From assembly GCF_001541225.1 (NCBI RefSeq), contig NZ_LMTS01000163.1, positions 184,138 to 248,137 on the forward strand: 64,000 bases of DNA, in the 5' to 3' direction. This document shows positions 7,744 to 16,764 of the stretch, piece after piece. Made by a program: the position numbers and the translations under genes. The stretch is from Variovorax sp. WDL1. Its GTDB lineage: Bacteria; Pseudomonadota; Gammaproteobacteria; Burkholderiales; Burkholderiaceae_C. Position 1 is the first letter of the stretch, and each line of letters begins with the position of its first letter. The notes beneath the pieces were generated by a model. It did no database searches and had not been told where the DNA came from. It saw only the letters and a program-made list of their open reading frames with translations.

Positions 7744-7944
7744 ATGAAAGATTCACGCGACACGAACCTTGGGTGGTGGACCGACAAGCCTGAGCGAGTG
7801 CCGCGGGCTTCTTCGTTCAACCCGATCTCCGGCCCCTTTCCTCGGCGGCGAACGGAAAAGGTGTGGATCAAGGTGGCGCTGATCGTTGCACTCATGGCCG
7901 GGTTCGGCTGGTCACTGCTGAACCTTGCCCGCGTCATGGCGTAA
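7744..7944 (+). CDS. Small C-terminal-TM membrane protein
   Basis: A 66-residue protein starting MKDSRDTNLGWWTD, with a polar N-terminus, a basic RRRTEKVW segment and one C-terminal TM helix (about 44-64) topped by WSLLNLARVM. A basic stretch just before the helix suggests the N-terminus stays in the cytoplasm. The ribosome site is weak. It stands alone on the plus strand between the divergent promoter island and the end of the Nit1C cluster. The function is unknown. Confidence 0.5.
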   Translation: MKDSRDTNLGWWTDKPERVPRASSFNPISGPFPRRRTEKVWIKVALIVALMAGFGWSLLNLARVMA

Positions 7945-7970
7945 AGCAGGCCCTCCCGGCTGTTACGCCA

Positions 7971-9275
7971 CTAGGCTGCGCGGAGGTCCTGCAACGCAGC
8001 GCCGCCGTGCCGCATGCGGCGCAATTCCCCCTGCTGCGCTTCGATCGCCTGCGCGAGGAAGTCCGCGTCGCGCGCCACCCCCGAGAAGCGGCCCGATCCC
8101 CAGGTGTGCAGCCAGGGCAGGCCCAGGAAATAGAGCCCCGGCTCCCGGGTGATGCCGCGCAGGTGCACCGGGTCCCCCCGGCCGTTGAAGACCGGCGCGT
8201 CCAGCCACGCGAAGTCCGGCGAGAAGCCGATGCACCAGATGACGCTCGTGATGCCGGCAGCGGCCAGGTCCAGTCGCGTGCGTTCCTCCGGCGGCTCCCA
8301 CACCGGCGCATAGACCGAGGCCGGCGGCGCCTCGATGCCCTGGGCCGCGATGTGCTTGTCGATCGAGGCGTTGATGCCGTTGTAGATGCGGTCGGCGTGG
8401 TCCAGGTGTTCGCGCAGGTTCGGCTGGAACTGCAGCGAGTGCCCGTCGAAATCCGTCAGCAGGCCATACAGGGCCATGCCTTCGAGGGCGAAGCGTCGCA
8501 GGTCGATGTCCCGGCCGCCGTCGCGGCCCGTCACATAGTGGTTGGTGTTGTCGCGCACGCCCTCGCGCAGCGGATGCTCCGTCACAGGCATCTCGTAGTA
8601 GCCCATGTCCGCGAGCCAGTCCACCACCTCGCGGCCCCGGTAGAAGCGCGCGCAGCGCGGCGCGTTGCCGGTCGCGAGATGAACCTTGCGCCCCGCCAGG
8701 TGGAGGTCCTCCGCAATCTGCGCGCCCGACTGACCGCAGCCCACCACCAGCACTGCGCCCTCGGGCAACTGCGCCGGGTTGCGGTACTGGGCCGAGTGGT
8801 ACTGCACCACGCCGCCCGGCAGCTTCTCGGCCAGCCGCGGCACGACGGGCTTGTGATAGCCGCCCGAGGCCACCACCACCTGGTCGGCCGTGTAGCTGCC
8901 GGCATCGGTCTGCACGCGGAAGCGCTCGCCGGCGCCTTCGCGCCAGACGCGCTCCACGGAGACGCCTTCGACCGCGGGCGCGTTCACATGCGCCACGAAG
9001 CCGGCCAGCCATTCGTTGATCTGGTCCTTGACCATGAAGCCGTGCGGATCGTTGCCGGCATAGGGCCAGCCCGGCAGCTGGCATTGCCAGTTCGGCGTGA
9101 CCAGGCAGAAGGAGTCCCAGCGCTGCGTGCGCCAGGTGTGGACGAGGCTGCGCTTCTCGACCACCAGATGGTCGATGCCGCGCTGCTGCAGGCAGTGGCT
9201 GGCCGACAGGCCGGCCTGGCCGCCGCCGACGATGATGACGCTGTAGTGGCTGCGCCCGCCGTGGGGATGGGACAT
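7971..9275 (-). CDS. MSMEG_0569-family flavin-dependent oxidoreductase, Nit1C cluster
   Basis: A 434-residue flavoprotein, the last gene of the eight-gene Nit1C cluster. An FAD-binding Rossmann motif ([14 protein letters not shown], about 13-26) opens the protein. A second GxGxxG motif ([12 protein letters not shown]) marks the NAD(P)H site, as in flavin monooxygenases, and the later [11 protein letters not shown] supports that family. It probably oxidises or hydroxylates an intermediate of the cluster; the substrate is unknown. The start at MSHPHGG is preceded by AGAGAGAGTG. The frame is open much further upstream, but that part overlaps the MSMEG_0570 gene and is not coding. Confidence 0.88.
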   Translation of the reverse strand: MSHPHGGRSHYSVIIVGGGQAGLSASHCLQQRGIDHLVVEKRSLVHTWRTQRWDSFCLVTPNWQCQLPGWPYAGNDPHGFMVKDQINEWLAGFVAHVNAPAVEGVSVERVWREGAGERFRVQTDAGSYTADQVVVASGGYHKPVVPRLAEKLPGGVVQYHSAQYRNPAQLPEGAVLVVGCGQSGAQIAEDLHLAGRKVHLATGNAPRCARFYRGREVVDWLADMGYYEMPVTEHPLREGVRDNTNHYVTGRDGGRDIDLRRFALEGMALYGLLTDFDGHSLQFQPNLREHLDHADRIYNGINASIDKHIAAQGIEAPPASVYAPVWEPPEERTRLDLAAAGITSVIWCIGFSPDFAWLDAPVFNGRGDPVHLRGITREPGLYFLGLPWLHTWGSGRFSGVARDADFLAQAIEAQQGELRRMRHGGAALQDLRAA

Positions 9276-9333
9276 GGGATCACTCTCTCTTTGAATGAAA
9301 TGGGAAGAGGGCTGAGGCCGCCGCTCGCCGGCT

Positions 9334-9618
9334 TCAGTCGAAGGCGACGACGAGCACCTCGGCATCGGCGCTGCCCGCAAAGTGCGACGCGACGTGCTCG
9401 ATCTCGGCGAGTTGGTCCATGGCCTGCGAGCAGGCGAATCCGTACTTGGCACGCACGCGCTCCGACGCGATGCCAAGGGCCTCGCTGGTGCGCCGCAGGA
9501 AGTCGTCGAGTCCGTAGCGCTGGCCCGGGATGAGGAAGTCCTGCACCACGAGCGAGGGTGAGTAGCAGCGTGTCTCGCGCCCATCGGGCCAGCGCACACG
9601 GAAATGCATGACAGGCAT
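9334..9618 (-). CDS. MSMEG_0570-family nitrogen starvation response protein
   Basis: A 94-residue protein starting [13 protein letters not shown], with a conserved-looking centre ([18 protein letters not shown], then [20 protein letters not shown]). I recognise it as the small MSMEG_0570 family that accompanies Nit1C clusters and is annotated as a nitrogen-starvation response protein. Its biochemical role is not established. It could be a carrier, chaperone or small enzyme subunit. It lies between the glycosyltransferase and flavoprotein genes on the same strand with short gaps. Confidence 0.85.
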   Translation of the reverse strand: MPVMHFRVRWPDGRETRCYSPSLVVQDFLIPGQRYGLDDFLRRTSEALGIASERVRAKYGFACSQAMDQLAEIEHVASHFAGSADAEVLVVAFD

Positions 9619-9633
9619 CGTGTCCTCTTCTCT

Positions 9634-10839
9634 TCAGGCGAATTGCGCGGGCACTCGGCCGGCGGCCCCCGCGCGCAGCCCGGCGCGGTACGGGGCCAGG
9701 TGGCGCTCGGCGCTGGCCTTCCAGCTGAAGCGCTGCGCCAGGCGCTCGGCGGAGCGGGCGATGCGCGCCGGGTCGCGCCTGGCCAGCGCATCGGCCAGTG
9801 CGCCGGCGATGCTGGCCGCGTCGTGGGGCTCGGCCCAGCTCACGTCTTCCTCGGCGAGGTAGTCGACGAAAGGCGCGATGCGGGATGCCACCACCGGCAC
9901 ACCGCTGGCCAGCCCTTCGAGCACGACCAGCCCGAAGCCCTCGCGCAGCGAAGGCATCGCGACCACATCGGCGAGCCGGTACAGCGCGGGCATGTCCTCG
10001 TCGGGCAGCGGGCCGGTGAGGTGCACCGGCTGCAGCGGACCTTCCGCGATACCCAGGCGCTGCATCTGCGCGCGGAAAGCCTGCGTGCAGCCCGCGTGGT
10101 CGAGCAGGCTGGCGCCGCCGGCGATCACGAGCTGCGCCTGCGGGTGCGTCGCGCGCAGCAGCGCGAAGGCGCTCAGCAGGCGAACGCTGTTCTTGCGCTC
10201 CTCGACGCCACCGACGGCCAGCACCACGGGCGCGCCCGGCACGATGCCGAGGCGCCCTGCGAGCAGCGCGTCGCCGCGGCGGGCTGCGGGAGAAAAGCGC
10301 GCCGTGTCCACGCCGTTCGGCACCTCCTCGGCCGCGATGCCATGCTCGCGCGCCAGATGCTCGCGCCACAGCCGGCTGACGCACAGCACCTGGCTGGCCT
10401 CTTCGAACGCGATCCGTTGCCAGCGCATGAGCCGGGCATCGTCGAAGCTGTCGAGGTGGTGCACGGTGCGCACGAAGGCCTCGATGCGGCCGGCGTCACG
10501 CAGTTGCGCGAGCGCGTTGCCGCCGATGGAGTCGTGGGTGTGCAGCACATCGAAGCCTTCGTGGCGCAGAAGGCGGCCCAGGTGACGCACGAAGGCCTCG
10601 ATGCGCAGGCGCACCATCTCGACCGTGTCGCTCGGCTCGCCGTGTACGGGGACGTGTTCGACGCGGCAGGGCGGCTGCCGGAAGAACGCCTGGCCTGGCG
10701 CGGCGGGCGCCATCACCGTCACCACGTGGCCTGCGTCGTGCAAGGCGCGCGCGAGCTCGAGCGTGTGCACCACGCCGCCGCGCGGGTTGACGGAATGCGT
10801 GAGCAGGCCGATGCGCAGGGGGCGGTCGAACTCAGGCAT
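9634..10839 (-). CDS. MSMEG_0565-family glycosyltransferase (GT4 type), Nit1C cluster
   Basis: A 401-residue GT-B fold glycosyltransferase. The N-terminal domain has the GT4-like acceptor loop ([20 protein letters not shown]). The C-terminal domain has the nucleotide-sugar site [13 protein letters not shown] and the E-x7-E region [20 protein letters not shown]. It would transfer a sugar from an NDP-sugar to an unknown acceptor, presumably the product of the pathway. Its ATG lies 8 bases inside the end of the AIR-synthase-like gene, so the two are translationally coupled. Confidence 0.88.
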   Translation of the reverse strand: MPEFDRPLRIGLLTHSVNPRGGVVHTLELARALHDAGHVVTVMAPAAPGQAFFRQPPCRVEHVPVHGEPSDTVEMVRLRIEAFVRHLGRLLRHEGFDVLHTHDSIGGNALAQLRDAGRIEAFVRTVHHLDSFDDARLMRWQRIAFEEASQVLCVSRLWREHLAREHGIAAEEVPNGVDTARFSPAARRGDALLAGRLGIVPGAPVVLAVGGVEERKNSVRLLSAFALLRATHPQAQLVIAGGASLLDHAGCTQAFRAQMQRLGIAEGPLQPVHLTGPLPDEDMPALYRLADVVAMPSLREGFGLVVLEGLASGVPVVASRIAPFVDYLAEEDVSWAEPHDAASIAGALADALARRDPARIARSAERLAQRFSWKASAERHLAPYRAGLRAGAAGRVPAQFA

Positions 10840-11839
10840 GGGTCATCTCCAGGGCGCCGAGAGCGGGCGGCTGGATGAAGGCCTCGCGACCGAAGTCCCA
10901 CAGCCGTGCTTCCTCGCCGCCCGCGCGCAGACGCACCTCGCGCGAGCCGTCCACCTCGCCGATCGCGGCGCAGGCGATGTCGCGCGCCGCAAAGCGCGCA
11001 AGCACCTCGGCCACCCGCGAGGGCGCCACGCTGAGCACGAAGCCGTAGCTCGGAAAGGACGAGAGCCAGCGCATCATCGGCACGCCCGCCGGACGCGGCA
11101 GCGCGTCGAGGTCGATGCGCGCGCCCACGCCCGAGCATTCGAGCAGCATCATCGCGGTGCCCACTGCCCCCGCCATGCTGATGTCCTTGGTGGCGCCGCA
11201 CAGGCCGTCTTCCGCCAGCGCCGGCAGCAGTTCCAGATCGGCGCGCAGCCGTGCGGCCGGCGCGCGGGTCGAGGCGTTCCAGTAGGGAAAGGGCTCCTCG
11301 TAGGCGCCGCGCAGGTCCGCCGCCATCACCAGCACATCGCCAGGGCGCGCATCGAAACTGGTCAGGAGCCGCCGCGCATGACCCAGGATGGCGACCGCGA
11401 GCTGGGGCCGCTCGCTGCGGTTGTTGCTGTGGCCGCCGACGATCGGCACGCCGTAGCGCGCGGCGGCCTCGGCCAGCCCCCGCAGCACCTCGTCGGCCGG
11501 ATCCATGCCGCTGCTCCACAGCGCATCGACCACCGCCGTCGGCCGTCCACCCATCGCGTAGATATCGCTTACGTTCACCATCACGCCGCAGTAGCCGGCG
11601 AACCAGGGCATGCGGACGATGAAGTCCTCGACCAGGCCCTCGATCGCGAACAGCAGGTAGCCGCCGTGGCCATCCGGGATGGCGGCGCAGTCGTCGCCCA
11701 CCGGCACGGCCTGCGCCATTGCCGCGTGGCCGCCGGGCAGTGTGCGCCCGAGGGCGGACACCACGTCGGCGATGTCGCGCTTGTGGGCGAAGCCGCGCGT
11801 GGCGCGCAAGGCCTCGGCGATCTCGGCGGCCCGCGTCAC
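10832..11839 (-). CDS. Sll0787-family AIR-synthase-like protein, Nit1C cluster
   Basis: A 335-residue protein of the PurM/SelD/HypE/ThiL superfamily. Visible motifs are VGDDCAAI near the N-terminus, MVNVSDIYAMGG, VGGHSNN and KDISMAGAVGTAMML. Members use ATP to activate an amide or carboxylate oxygen, so it may do an ATP-dependent cyclisation or phosphorylation in the Nit1C pathway. The GTG start at 11839 overlaps the acetyltransferase stop (GTGA). The frame extends far upstream but that overlaps the acetyltransferase and is not coding. In some organisms this domain and the GNAT are reported under one family name. Here they are separate genes. Confidence 0.86.
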   Translation of the reverse strand: MTRAAEIAEALRATRGFAHKRDIADVVSALGRTLPGGHAAMAQAVPVGDDCAAIPDGHGGYLLFAIEGLVEDFIVRMPWFAGYCGVMVNVSDIYAMGGRPTAVVDALWSSGMDPADEVLRGLAEAAARYGVPIVGGHSNNRSERPQLAVAILGHARRLLTSFDARPGDVLVMAADLRGAYEEPFPYWNASTRAPAARLRADLELLPALAEDGLCGATKDISMAGAVGTAMMLLECSGVGARIDLDALPRPAGVPMMRWLSSFPSYGFVLSVAPSRVAEVLARFAARDIACAAIGEVDGSREVRLRAGGEEARLWDFGREAFIQPPALGALEMTHA

Positions 11840-12396
11840 GACAGCACCCGAGCCCGCGTCACGAAGCCGCTCACCGGATCGTGGCAGGGCGGATAGAAGT
11901 CCAGCCCGGCCTGCATGCGCGCATGCGGGCGGCCATGGATGGCCGTTTCGTCGAGCACGCGCCAGCCCAGCTTGCGAAACAGCGGCACGTTCTGCATCTG
12001 CACATGGGCCAGGAAGCGCTCGCAACCCAGCGCATGCGCGCGCGAGACGGCCAGCCGGATCAGCGTCGCGCCCAGGTGCCCCTGGCTGCGGAAGGCCGGA
12101 TGCACCGCCAGGCGCGAGCCCCACCATTCGCCCGCTGCATCGCCGCGGTGGATGCGCACCGTGCCCACCACCTGCTCCGGCATTCCCGCATTGCAGGACA
12201 TCGCCACCAGCGGTTGCGCGTGCGTGTCGATCGCATCGCGGTCGTCGTGCGCGAAGATGCCCTGCTCGATGCAGAACACCGCGCGCCGGAGGGCCATGGC
12301 CTCGTCGATCTCCCATTGCTGGGCGGCTTCGCGAACGAGGTACTCCACCGGCGCGTAGTCCGCCGGCAGCTCGCAGAGGTCGTCGATGCACAGCAT
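11836..12396 (-). CDS. MSMEG_0567/Sll0786-family GNAT N-acetyltransferase, Nit1C cluster
   Basis: A 186-residue GNAT-fold protein. The core shows the expected strand (VVGTVRIHRG), the acetyl-CoA region A (LAVHPAFRSQGHLGATLIRLAVSRA, with the Q/R-x-x-G-x-G/A-like RSQGHLGA) and a late strand plus helix (VPLFRKLGWRVL). It should acylate an amine using acetyl-CoA or a related acyl-CoA. The acceptor is unknown. It starts 3 bases after the radical SAM gene ends and overlaps the AIR-synthase-like gene, so it sits in the tightest part of the operon. Confidence 0.87.
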   Translation of the reverse strand: MLCIDDLCELPADYAPVEYLVREAAQQWEIDEAMALRRAVFCIEQGIFAHDDRDAIDTHAQPLVAMSCNAGMPEQVVGTVRIHRGDAAGEWWGSRLAVHPAFRSQGHLGATLIRLAVSRAHALGCERFLAHVQMQNVPLFRKLGWRVLDETAIHGRPHARMQAGLDFYPPCHDPVSGFVTRARVLS

Positions 12397-12399
12397 GGC

Positions 12400-13515
12400 T
12401 CAGGCCTCGTAGACCGACAGCGACGAGCAGGCGCCGCACTTGCCGCAGCCGGCCTTGATGTCGGCCGAGCGCAGCCCGGCCGCTGCCACCCGCGCGCCGA
12501 GCGGCGCCAGCAGCGACTGCATGAATGCGGGCGAGGGTGCGGGATGGTCTTCCAGCGGCGTGCCGCTGATCGGCACGAAGGGCACGACGAAGGGATAGAC
12601 GCCGCGCGCCAGCAGTTGGTCGCAAGTGTCGAGAATCGCCTCGCGCGTATCGCCGAGGCCCGCAAGGATGTAGGTGCTGACCTGTCCGCGCCCGAAGACC
12701 GCCACCGCGGCCTCGAAGGCGCTCATGTAGCGCGAGACCGGCACGCTCGCCTTGCCCGGCATGATCCGCTCCCGCACCTCGGGCGTGACCACCTCCAGGT
12801 GCATGCCGAGCGTGTCGATGCCGGCGGCCTTCATGCGCTGGAACCAGCGGTCATCGTCGGGCGGCTCGCACTGGCCCTGGATCGGGAGCTCGACCGCCGC
12901 CTTGATCGCGAAGGCGCTCTCGCACAGGATGGCGGCGCCGCGGTCGGTGGCGTTGGGCGTGCCGGTGGTCATCACCATGTGCTTCACGCCGTCGAGCAGC
13001 ACCGCGGCGCGGGCCACCTCCGCCAGTTGCTCCGGTGTCTTGCGCGCGATGGTGCGGCCCGCCGCGAGCGACTGCCCGATCGCGCAGAACTTGCAGCTCT
13101 TGCGCCGGCTTTCGTAGCGGATGCAGGTCTGCAGCACGGTGGTGGCGAGCACGTCGCTGCCGTGCAGCGTGGCGATGTGCGAGTAGGGCACGCCATCGAA
13201 GGTCTGCATCGCGTAGAAGCGCGGCTGCTTCGGAAAGGTGATGCTGGCGATCGGGATGCTGCCTCGCATCACCCGGCTCACACCGTTGGCGTCGGGCGGC
13301 TCTGCGGTAAAGGGCGAGCTCCAGGCGGCAGAGGTATGGACCGGCACCATGATCGTGTGGCCGTCCACCGTCACGGCCTTGTGGTCCGAGGGGCCGGCGC
13401 CGCCGCGCCGGCTGGCTGCACCGGCCGTCGGGTCAGCCAGCCGCAACCCGAAGGACTGGAGCTCCGTCATCAGTTGGCGGCTGTCCGGCAGGGTGGGTGT
13501 CAGGTTCATGGTCAT
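12400..13515 (-). CDS. MSMEG_0568-family radical SAM protein, Nit1C cluster
   Basis: A 371-residue radical SAM protein. The cluster-binding cysteines are C131, C141 and C144 ([14 protein letters not shown]), a C-x9-C-x2-C spacing instead of the canonical C-x3-C-x2-C. It has a TIM-barrel-like body ([38 protein letters not shown]) similar in style to biotin/lipoyl synthase-type enzymes, and a C-terminal CGKCGAC motif that could hold an extra cluster. It would perform a radical step on an unknown substrate. The start is either MTMN at 13515 or MNL at 13509; GGAG favours the second slightly. Its first 83 bases overlap the nitrilase gene. Confidence 0.88.
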   Translation of the reverse strand: MTMNLTPTLPDSRQLMTELQSFGLRLADPTAGAASRRGGAGPSDHKAVTVDGHTIMVPVHTSAAWSSPFTAEPPDANGVSRVMRGSIPIASITFPKQPRFYAMQTFDGVPYSHIATLHGSDVLATTVLQTCIRYESRRKSCKFCAIGQSLAAGRTIARKTPEQLAEVARAAVLLDGVKHMVMTTGTPNATDRGAAILCESAFAIKAAVELPIQGQCEPPDDDRWFQRMKAAGIDTLGMHLEVVTPEVRERIMPGKASVPVSRYMSAFEAAVAVFGRGQVSTYILAGLGDTREAILDTCDQLLARGVYPFVVPFVPISGTPLEDHPAPSPAFMQSLLAPLGARVAAAGLRSADIKAGCGKCGACSSLSVYEA

Positions 13516-14482
13516 GGCTCCGGATGGGGGAATAAGCGGGCAGGGCATGCATCGGCACGGTGGTCGCGGCCGGCCGGTCGTTGATGGCGAGCGAGAGCAG
13601 CTCGGGCCGGGCGTAGTGGCCGACCGAATCCATCATTCGCTTGCGCTTGGCGATGAGCGCGAAGTCCAGGTCGGCCACCACCATGCCCTCGCCCTCGGTG
13701 AGCGGCGGCGCCAGGTGCTTGCCCTCGGGCGAGACGATGGCCGTATGGCAGCCGCCGCGCAGGGCCTTCTGGAGGCCGGCGTCGGGCGTGACGCTGCGGA
13801 TCTGCTCGTCCGTCAGCCAGCCCGTGGCGTTGACGACGAAGCAGCCGGACTCCAGCGCGTGGTGGCGGATGGTCACCTCCATCTGCTCGGCAAAGATCGG
13901 CCCGACCAGCGAGCCGGGGAACTGCGCGCAGTGGATCTCCTCGTGCTGCGCCATCAGGCTGTAGCGCGCCAGCGGGTTGTAGTGCTCCCAGCAGGCCAGC
14001 GCGCCGACGCGGCCGATGGCGGTGTCGACCACCTTGAGCCCCGCGCCGTCGCCCATGCCCCAGACCATGCGCTCGTGGTAGGTGGGCGTGATCTTGCGGC
14101 GCTTGAGCAGCAACGCGCCGTCGGCATCGAACACCAGCTGCGTGTTGTAGAGGCTGCCGTGGTCGCGCTCGTTGACGCCCAGCACCACCACCATGCCGTG
14201 CGCGCGGGCGCGCTCGGCCACGGCGGCCGTGACAGGCCCGGGCACGACCACCGCGCGCTCCACCAGCTGCAGGTGCGCGGGCCCCTGCAGCACCGGCGGC
14301 AGCACGAACGAGAAGTACGGGTAATAGGGCACGAAGGTCTCGGGAAAGACCGCGAGCTGCGCGCCCTTGGCCGCGGCCTCGTCGATGGCGCTGCACACCC
14401 GCTCGAGCGTGCCCTCGGGCCGCTCGAAGTCGGGTGCGATCTGCACCGCGGCCGCCCGCACGATGCGTGGACTGGAAGCCAT
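13433..14482 (-). CDS. Nit1-type nitrilase (Sll0784 family), Nit1C cluster
   Basis: A 349-residue carbon-nitrogen hydrolase with the complete catalytic set: E48 in VFPETF, K130 in RRKITPT and C164 in [10 protein letters not shown]. The CWEHY context is that of true nitrilases, converting R-CN to R-COOH and ammonia. Family relatives in cyanide-degrading pseudomonads are linked to cyanide assimilation. The last 30 or so residues overlap the start of the radical SAM gene and are proline/histidine-rich. The start at MASSPRI is the natural N-terminus, while the frame itself is open to 15061 through the preceding gene. It is the second gene of the operon. Confidence 0.92.
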   Translation of the reverse strand: MASSPRIVRAAAVQIAPDFERPEGTLERVCSAIDEAAAKGAQLAVFPETFVPYYPYFSFVLPPVLQGPAHLQLVERAVVVPGPVTAAVAERARAHGMVVVLGVNERDHGSLYNTQLVFDADGALLLKRRKITPTYHERMVWGMGDGAGLKVVDTAIGRVGALACWEHYNPLARYSLMAQHEEIHCAQFPGSLVGPIFAEQMEVTIRHHALESGCFVVNATGWLTDEQIRSVTPDAGLQKALRGGCHTAIVSPEGKHLAPPLTEGEGMVVADLDFALIAKRKRMMDSVGHYARPELLSLAINDRPAATTVPMHALPAYSPIRSHDHEPDTHPAGQPPTDDGAPVLRVAAG

Positions 14483-14496
14483 CGTTGCGCCCCTGC

Positions 14497-14979
<483 letters not shown>

Positions 14980-15029
14980 GTGGGACTCCAGTTGAGTGGT
15001 TGGAACGCAGGTCCTGCGCACCTTCTCTT

Positions 15030-15045
15030 TGCAGGCGATGTGCCA
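15030..15045 (-). promoter_or_regulatory. Candidate sigma-54 promoter of the Nit1C operon
   Basis: Read on the minus strand, TGGCACATCGCCTGCA has the GG (15044-15043) and GC (15032-15031) dinucleotides with the 10-base interval required for sigma-54 and matches the TGGCAC-N5-TTGCA pattern except one T. It would start transcription near 15019, about 40 bases before the first Nit1C gene. This fits nitrogen control, but no enhancer-binding activator is encoded next to it in this window. Confidence 0.55.
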
Positions 15046-15062
15046 GCGCAGTGCGGGCCACA

Positions 15063-15083
15063 TGCGATCAAGCTGCGATCAAG
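15063..15083. promoter_or_regulatory. Tandem TGCGATCAAG operator pair
   Basis: TGCGATCAAG occurs at 15063-15072 and again at 15074-15083, an 11-base period that puts both on one face of the helix. The pair lies directly upstream of the candidate sigma-54 promoter. Direct repeats of this size are typical MocR/GntR operators, and the divergent gene at 15319 is a MocR regulator. Confidence 0.6.
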
Positions 15084-15191
15084 GCGCTGCGGCGCGGCCC
15101 TGGTGCATCAAACAAAAATCGGGGACCGCCGCGGGTCGGGCATTCAGGCGGGCGGTCACGTCCTTTGCGCACCGATGCGAAGCGCCCGGCA

Positions 15192-15227
15192 TGCGATCAA
15201 TGCACCCGATCAAGGGCCTTGATCGCA
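15192..15227. promoter_or_regulatory. Operator cluster with a perfect 19-base palindrome
   Basis: TGCGATCAA (15192-15200) is followed by CGATCAAGGGCCTTGATCG (15207-15225), a perfect 9-1-9 inverted repeat made from two converging copies of the same motif; the right arm extends to CTTGATCGCA. It lies about midway between the two divergent starts, so it could control both genes. Confidence 0.6.
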
Positions 15228-15290
15228 CCCCTTCGAAGCATTCATCCGCTCTGGCGTGGGCACGTTTCCTGCGGCTCGAAGCGAGCCCCA

Positions 15291-15312
15291 TGCAATCAAT
15301 GGATGCGATCAA
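15291..15312. promoter_or_regulatory. Operator pair just before the MocR start
   Basis: TGCAATCAA (15291-15299) and TGCGATCAA (15304-15312) are spaced 13 bases apart and end 6 bases before the MocR start codon at 15319. A protein bound here would block its own translation start or promoter, as expected for autoregulation. With the two upstream clusters, the 339-base gap 14980-15318 holds at least six copies. I see no other feature in it apart from the sigma-54-like promoter. Confidence 0.55.
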
Positions 15313-15318
15313 CTTGCC

Positions 15319-16749
15319 ATGAACCCGATCACCCCCCACTGGCGCAAGCAACTGCGCGGCAGCGCCAAGCCGGCCTACCTGCTGCTTGCCGACCTGATCG
15401 CCGAGGACATCCGCTCCGGGCGCCTCGCCGTGCGCGACCGGCTGCCCACGCTGCGCGAGCTCGCCACCGATCTGCAGCTCAACTACACGACCGTGGCGCG
15501 GGGCTATGCCGAAGCGCGCAAGCGCGGGCTCATCGACTCGCGCGCCGGCACCGGCACCTTCATCCGCTCCGGCAGCCCCAGCCTGCGCCTGCGCGGCGGC
15601 AGTGGCGCCGAGATGACGATGAACATGCCGCCCGAGCCGGACGACCCGCACCTGCTCGCGCGGCTGCACGACAGCGCGAGCCGCGCCTTCGCCGACGCGC
15701 ACCTCTACGACCTGCTGCGCTACCAGGACTTCGGCGGCACCGCACACGACCGCGAGGCGGCGATGCACTGGCTGCGGCCGCGCGTGCCGGATGCAGCGGT
15801 CGACCGCATGCTGGTGTGCCCCGGCATCCACGGCGTGCTGACCGCGCTGTTCTCCCAGCTGGCGCGCCCGGGCGAGCTGATCTGCGTGGAGTCGCTCACC
15901 TACCCCGGCGTCAAGGCCATCGCGGCGCAGCTGGGTGTGCAGTTGCACGCGCTGCAGCTGGACGAGGATGGCCCGATCGCCGACGCCTTCGAGCACGCCT
16001 GCAGGACGCTCAAGCCCAAGGCGCTGTACTGCAATCCGGCGCTGCTCAACCCGACCACCGCGACGGTTTCGCGCACCCGGCGCGAGGCGCTGGCCGACGT
16101 GGCGCTGCGCTACGCCGTGCCCATCATCGAGGACGACGCCTACGGCATGCTCCCGCGCCAGTCCCCGGTGGCGCTCGCCACACTGGCACCCGCGCTCACC
16201 TACTACGTGAGCGGCTTCTCGAAGTGCTTCGGCGCAGGCCTGCGCACCGCCTACGTGTGCTCGCCGACGGTGCTCCAGTCACAGCGGTTGGCCGGCGCGA
16301 TGCGCGCCACCACTGTCATGGCCTCGCCCATCACCAACGCGCTGGCCACCCTGTGGGTGAAGGACGGCACCGCCGAGGCCATGCTGCAGGCGGTGCGCGC
16401 GGAATCCGTAGCGCGGCAGCTGCTGGCGTCGCGACACCTCGGCGAGCACGGCCTGCAGGCGCATCCCGAAGGCTTCCATGCCTGGCTGCCGCTCACCCCG
16501 GGCTGGAGCCCGGTCGAGTTCGCCTCCTACCTGCGCACGCAGAACGTGGGGGTGGTGGCGAGCGCGGCTTTCTCCACCGATGGCGATCCGCCCGATGCGG
16601 TGCGCATCTGCCTGGGCGGGCCGATGTCGCGGGACGACTGCGACCAGGCGCTGCGCCTGATCGCCGACACGCTCACCCACCCGCTGCACCCCCATGCGAC
16701 GGTGCAGGAGCGCGACCGCGGGGCCGTGGGCGCGTGGCGCCCGGGCTGA
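15319..16749 (+). CDS. MocR-family (GntR-aminotransferase) regulator divergent from Nit1C
   Basis: A 476-residue regulator of the MocR subfamily. The N-terminal winged helix (about 15-85, with LAVRDRLPTLRELATDLQLNYTTVARGYAEARKRG) is followed by a fold-type I aminotransferase domain (about 110-460). The PLP-binding lysine is K302 in SGFSKCFGAG. Also visible are the cofactor aspartate region IIEDDAYGML and the preceding CNPALLNPT. Such proteins sense PLP adducts or amino-containing ligands. It is divergent from the Nit1C operon across a region full of TGCGATCAA motifs, so it is the obvious candidate regulator. The start at MNPITPHW is chosen for fold fit; an upstream open frame to 15256 covers the operators. 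Only a weak ribosome site is visible. Confidence 0.88.
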   Translation: MNPITPHWRKQLRGSAKPAYLLLADLIAEDIRSGRLAVRDRLPTLRELATDLQLNYTTVARGYAEARKRGLIDSRAGTGTFIRSGSPSLRLRGGSGAEMTMNMPPEPDDPHLLARLHDSASRAFADAHLYDLLRYQDFGGTAHDREAAMHWLRPRVPDAAVDRMLVCPGIHGVLTALFSQLARPGELICVESLTYPGVKAIAAQLGVQLHALQLDEDGPIADAFEHACRTLKPKALYCNPALLNPTTATVSRTRREALADVALRYAVPIIEDDAYGMLPRQSPVALATLAPALTYYVSGFSKCFGAGLRTAYVCSPTVLQSQRLAGAMRATTVMASPITNALATLWVKDGTAEAMLQAVRAESVARQLLASRHLGEHGLQAHPEGFHAWLPLTPGWSPVEFASYLRTQNVGVVASAAFSTDGDPPDAVRICLGGPMSRDDCDQALRLIADTLTHPLHPHATVQERDRGAVGAWRPG

Positions 16750-16764
16750 TGCCGGGCGCCGGGC

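Noticed and set aside
10832..12625. Single 597-residue GNAT/AIR-synthase fusion
   Set aside because: The upstream part of this frame is a shadow of the separate GNAT gene in another frame, which ends with a GTGA overlap.
15063..15312. CRISPR-like array from the repeated TGCGATCAA
   Set aside because: Units are only 9-10 bases, irregularly spaced and in both orientations, so operators are the better reading.
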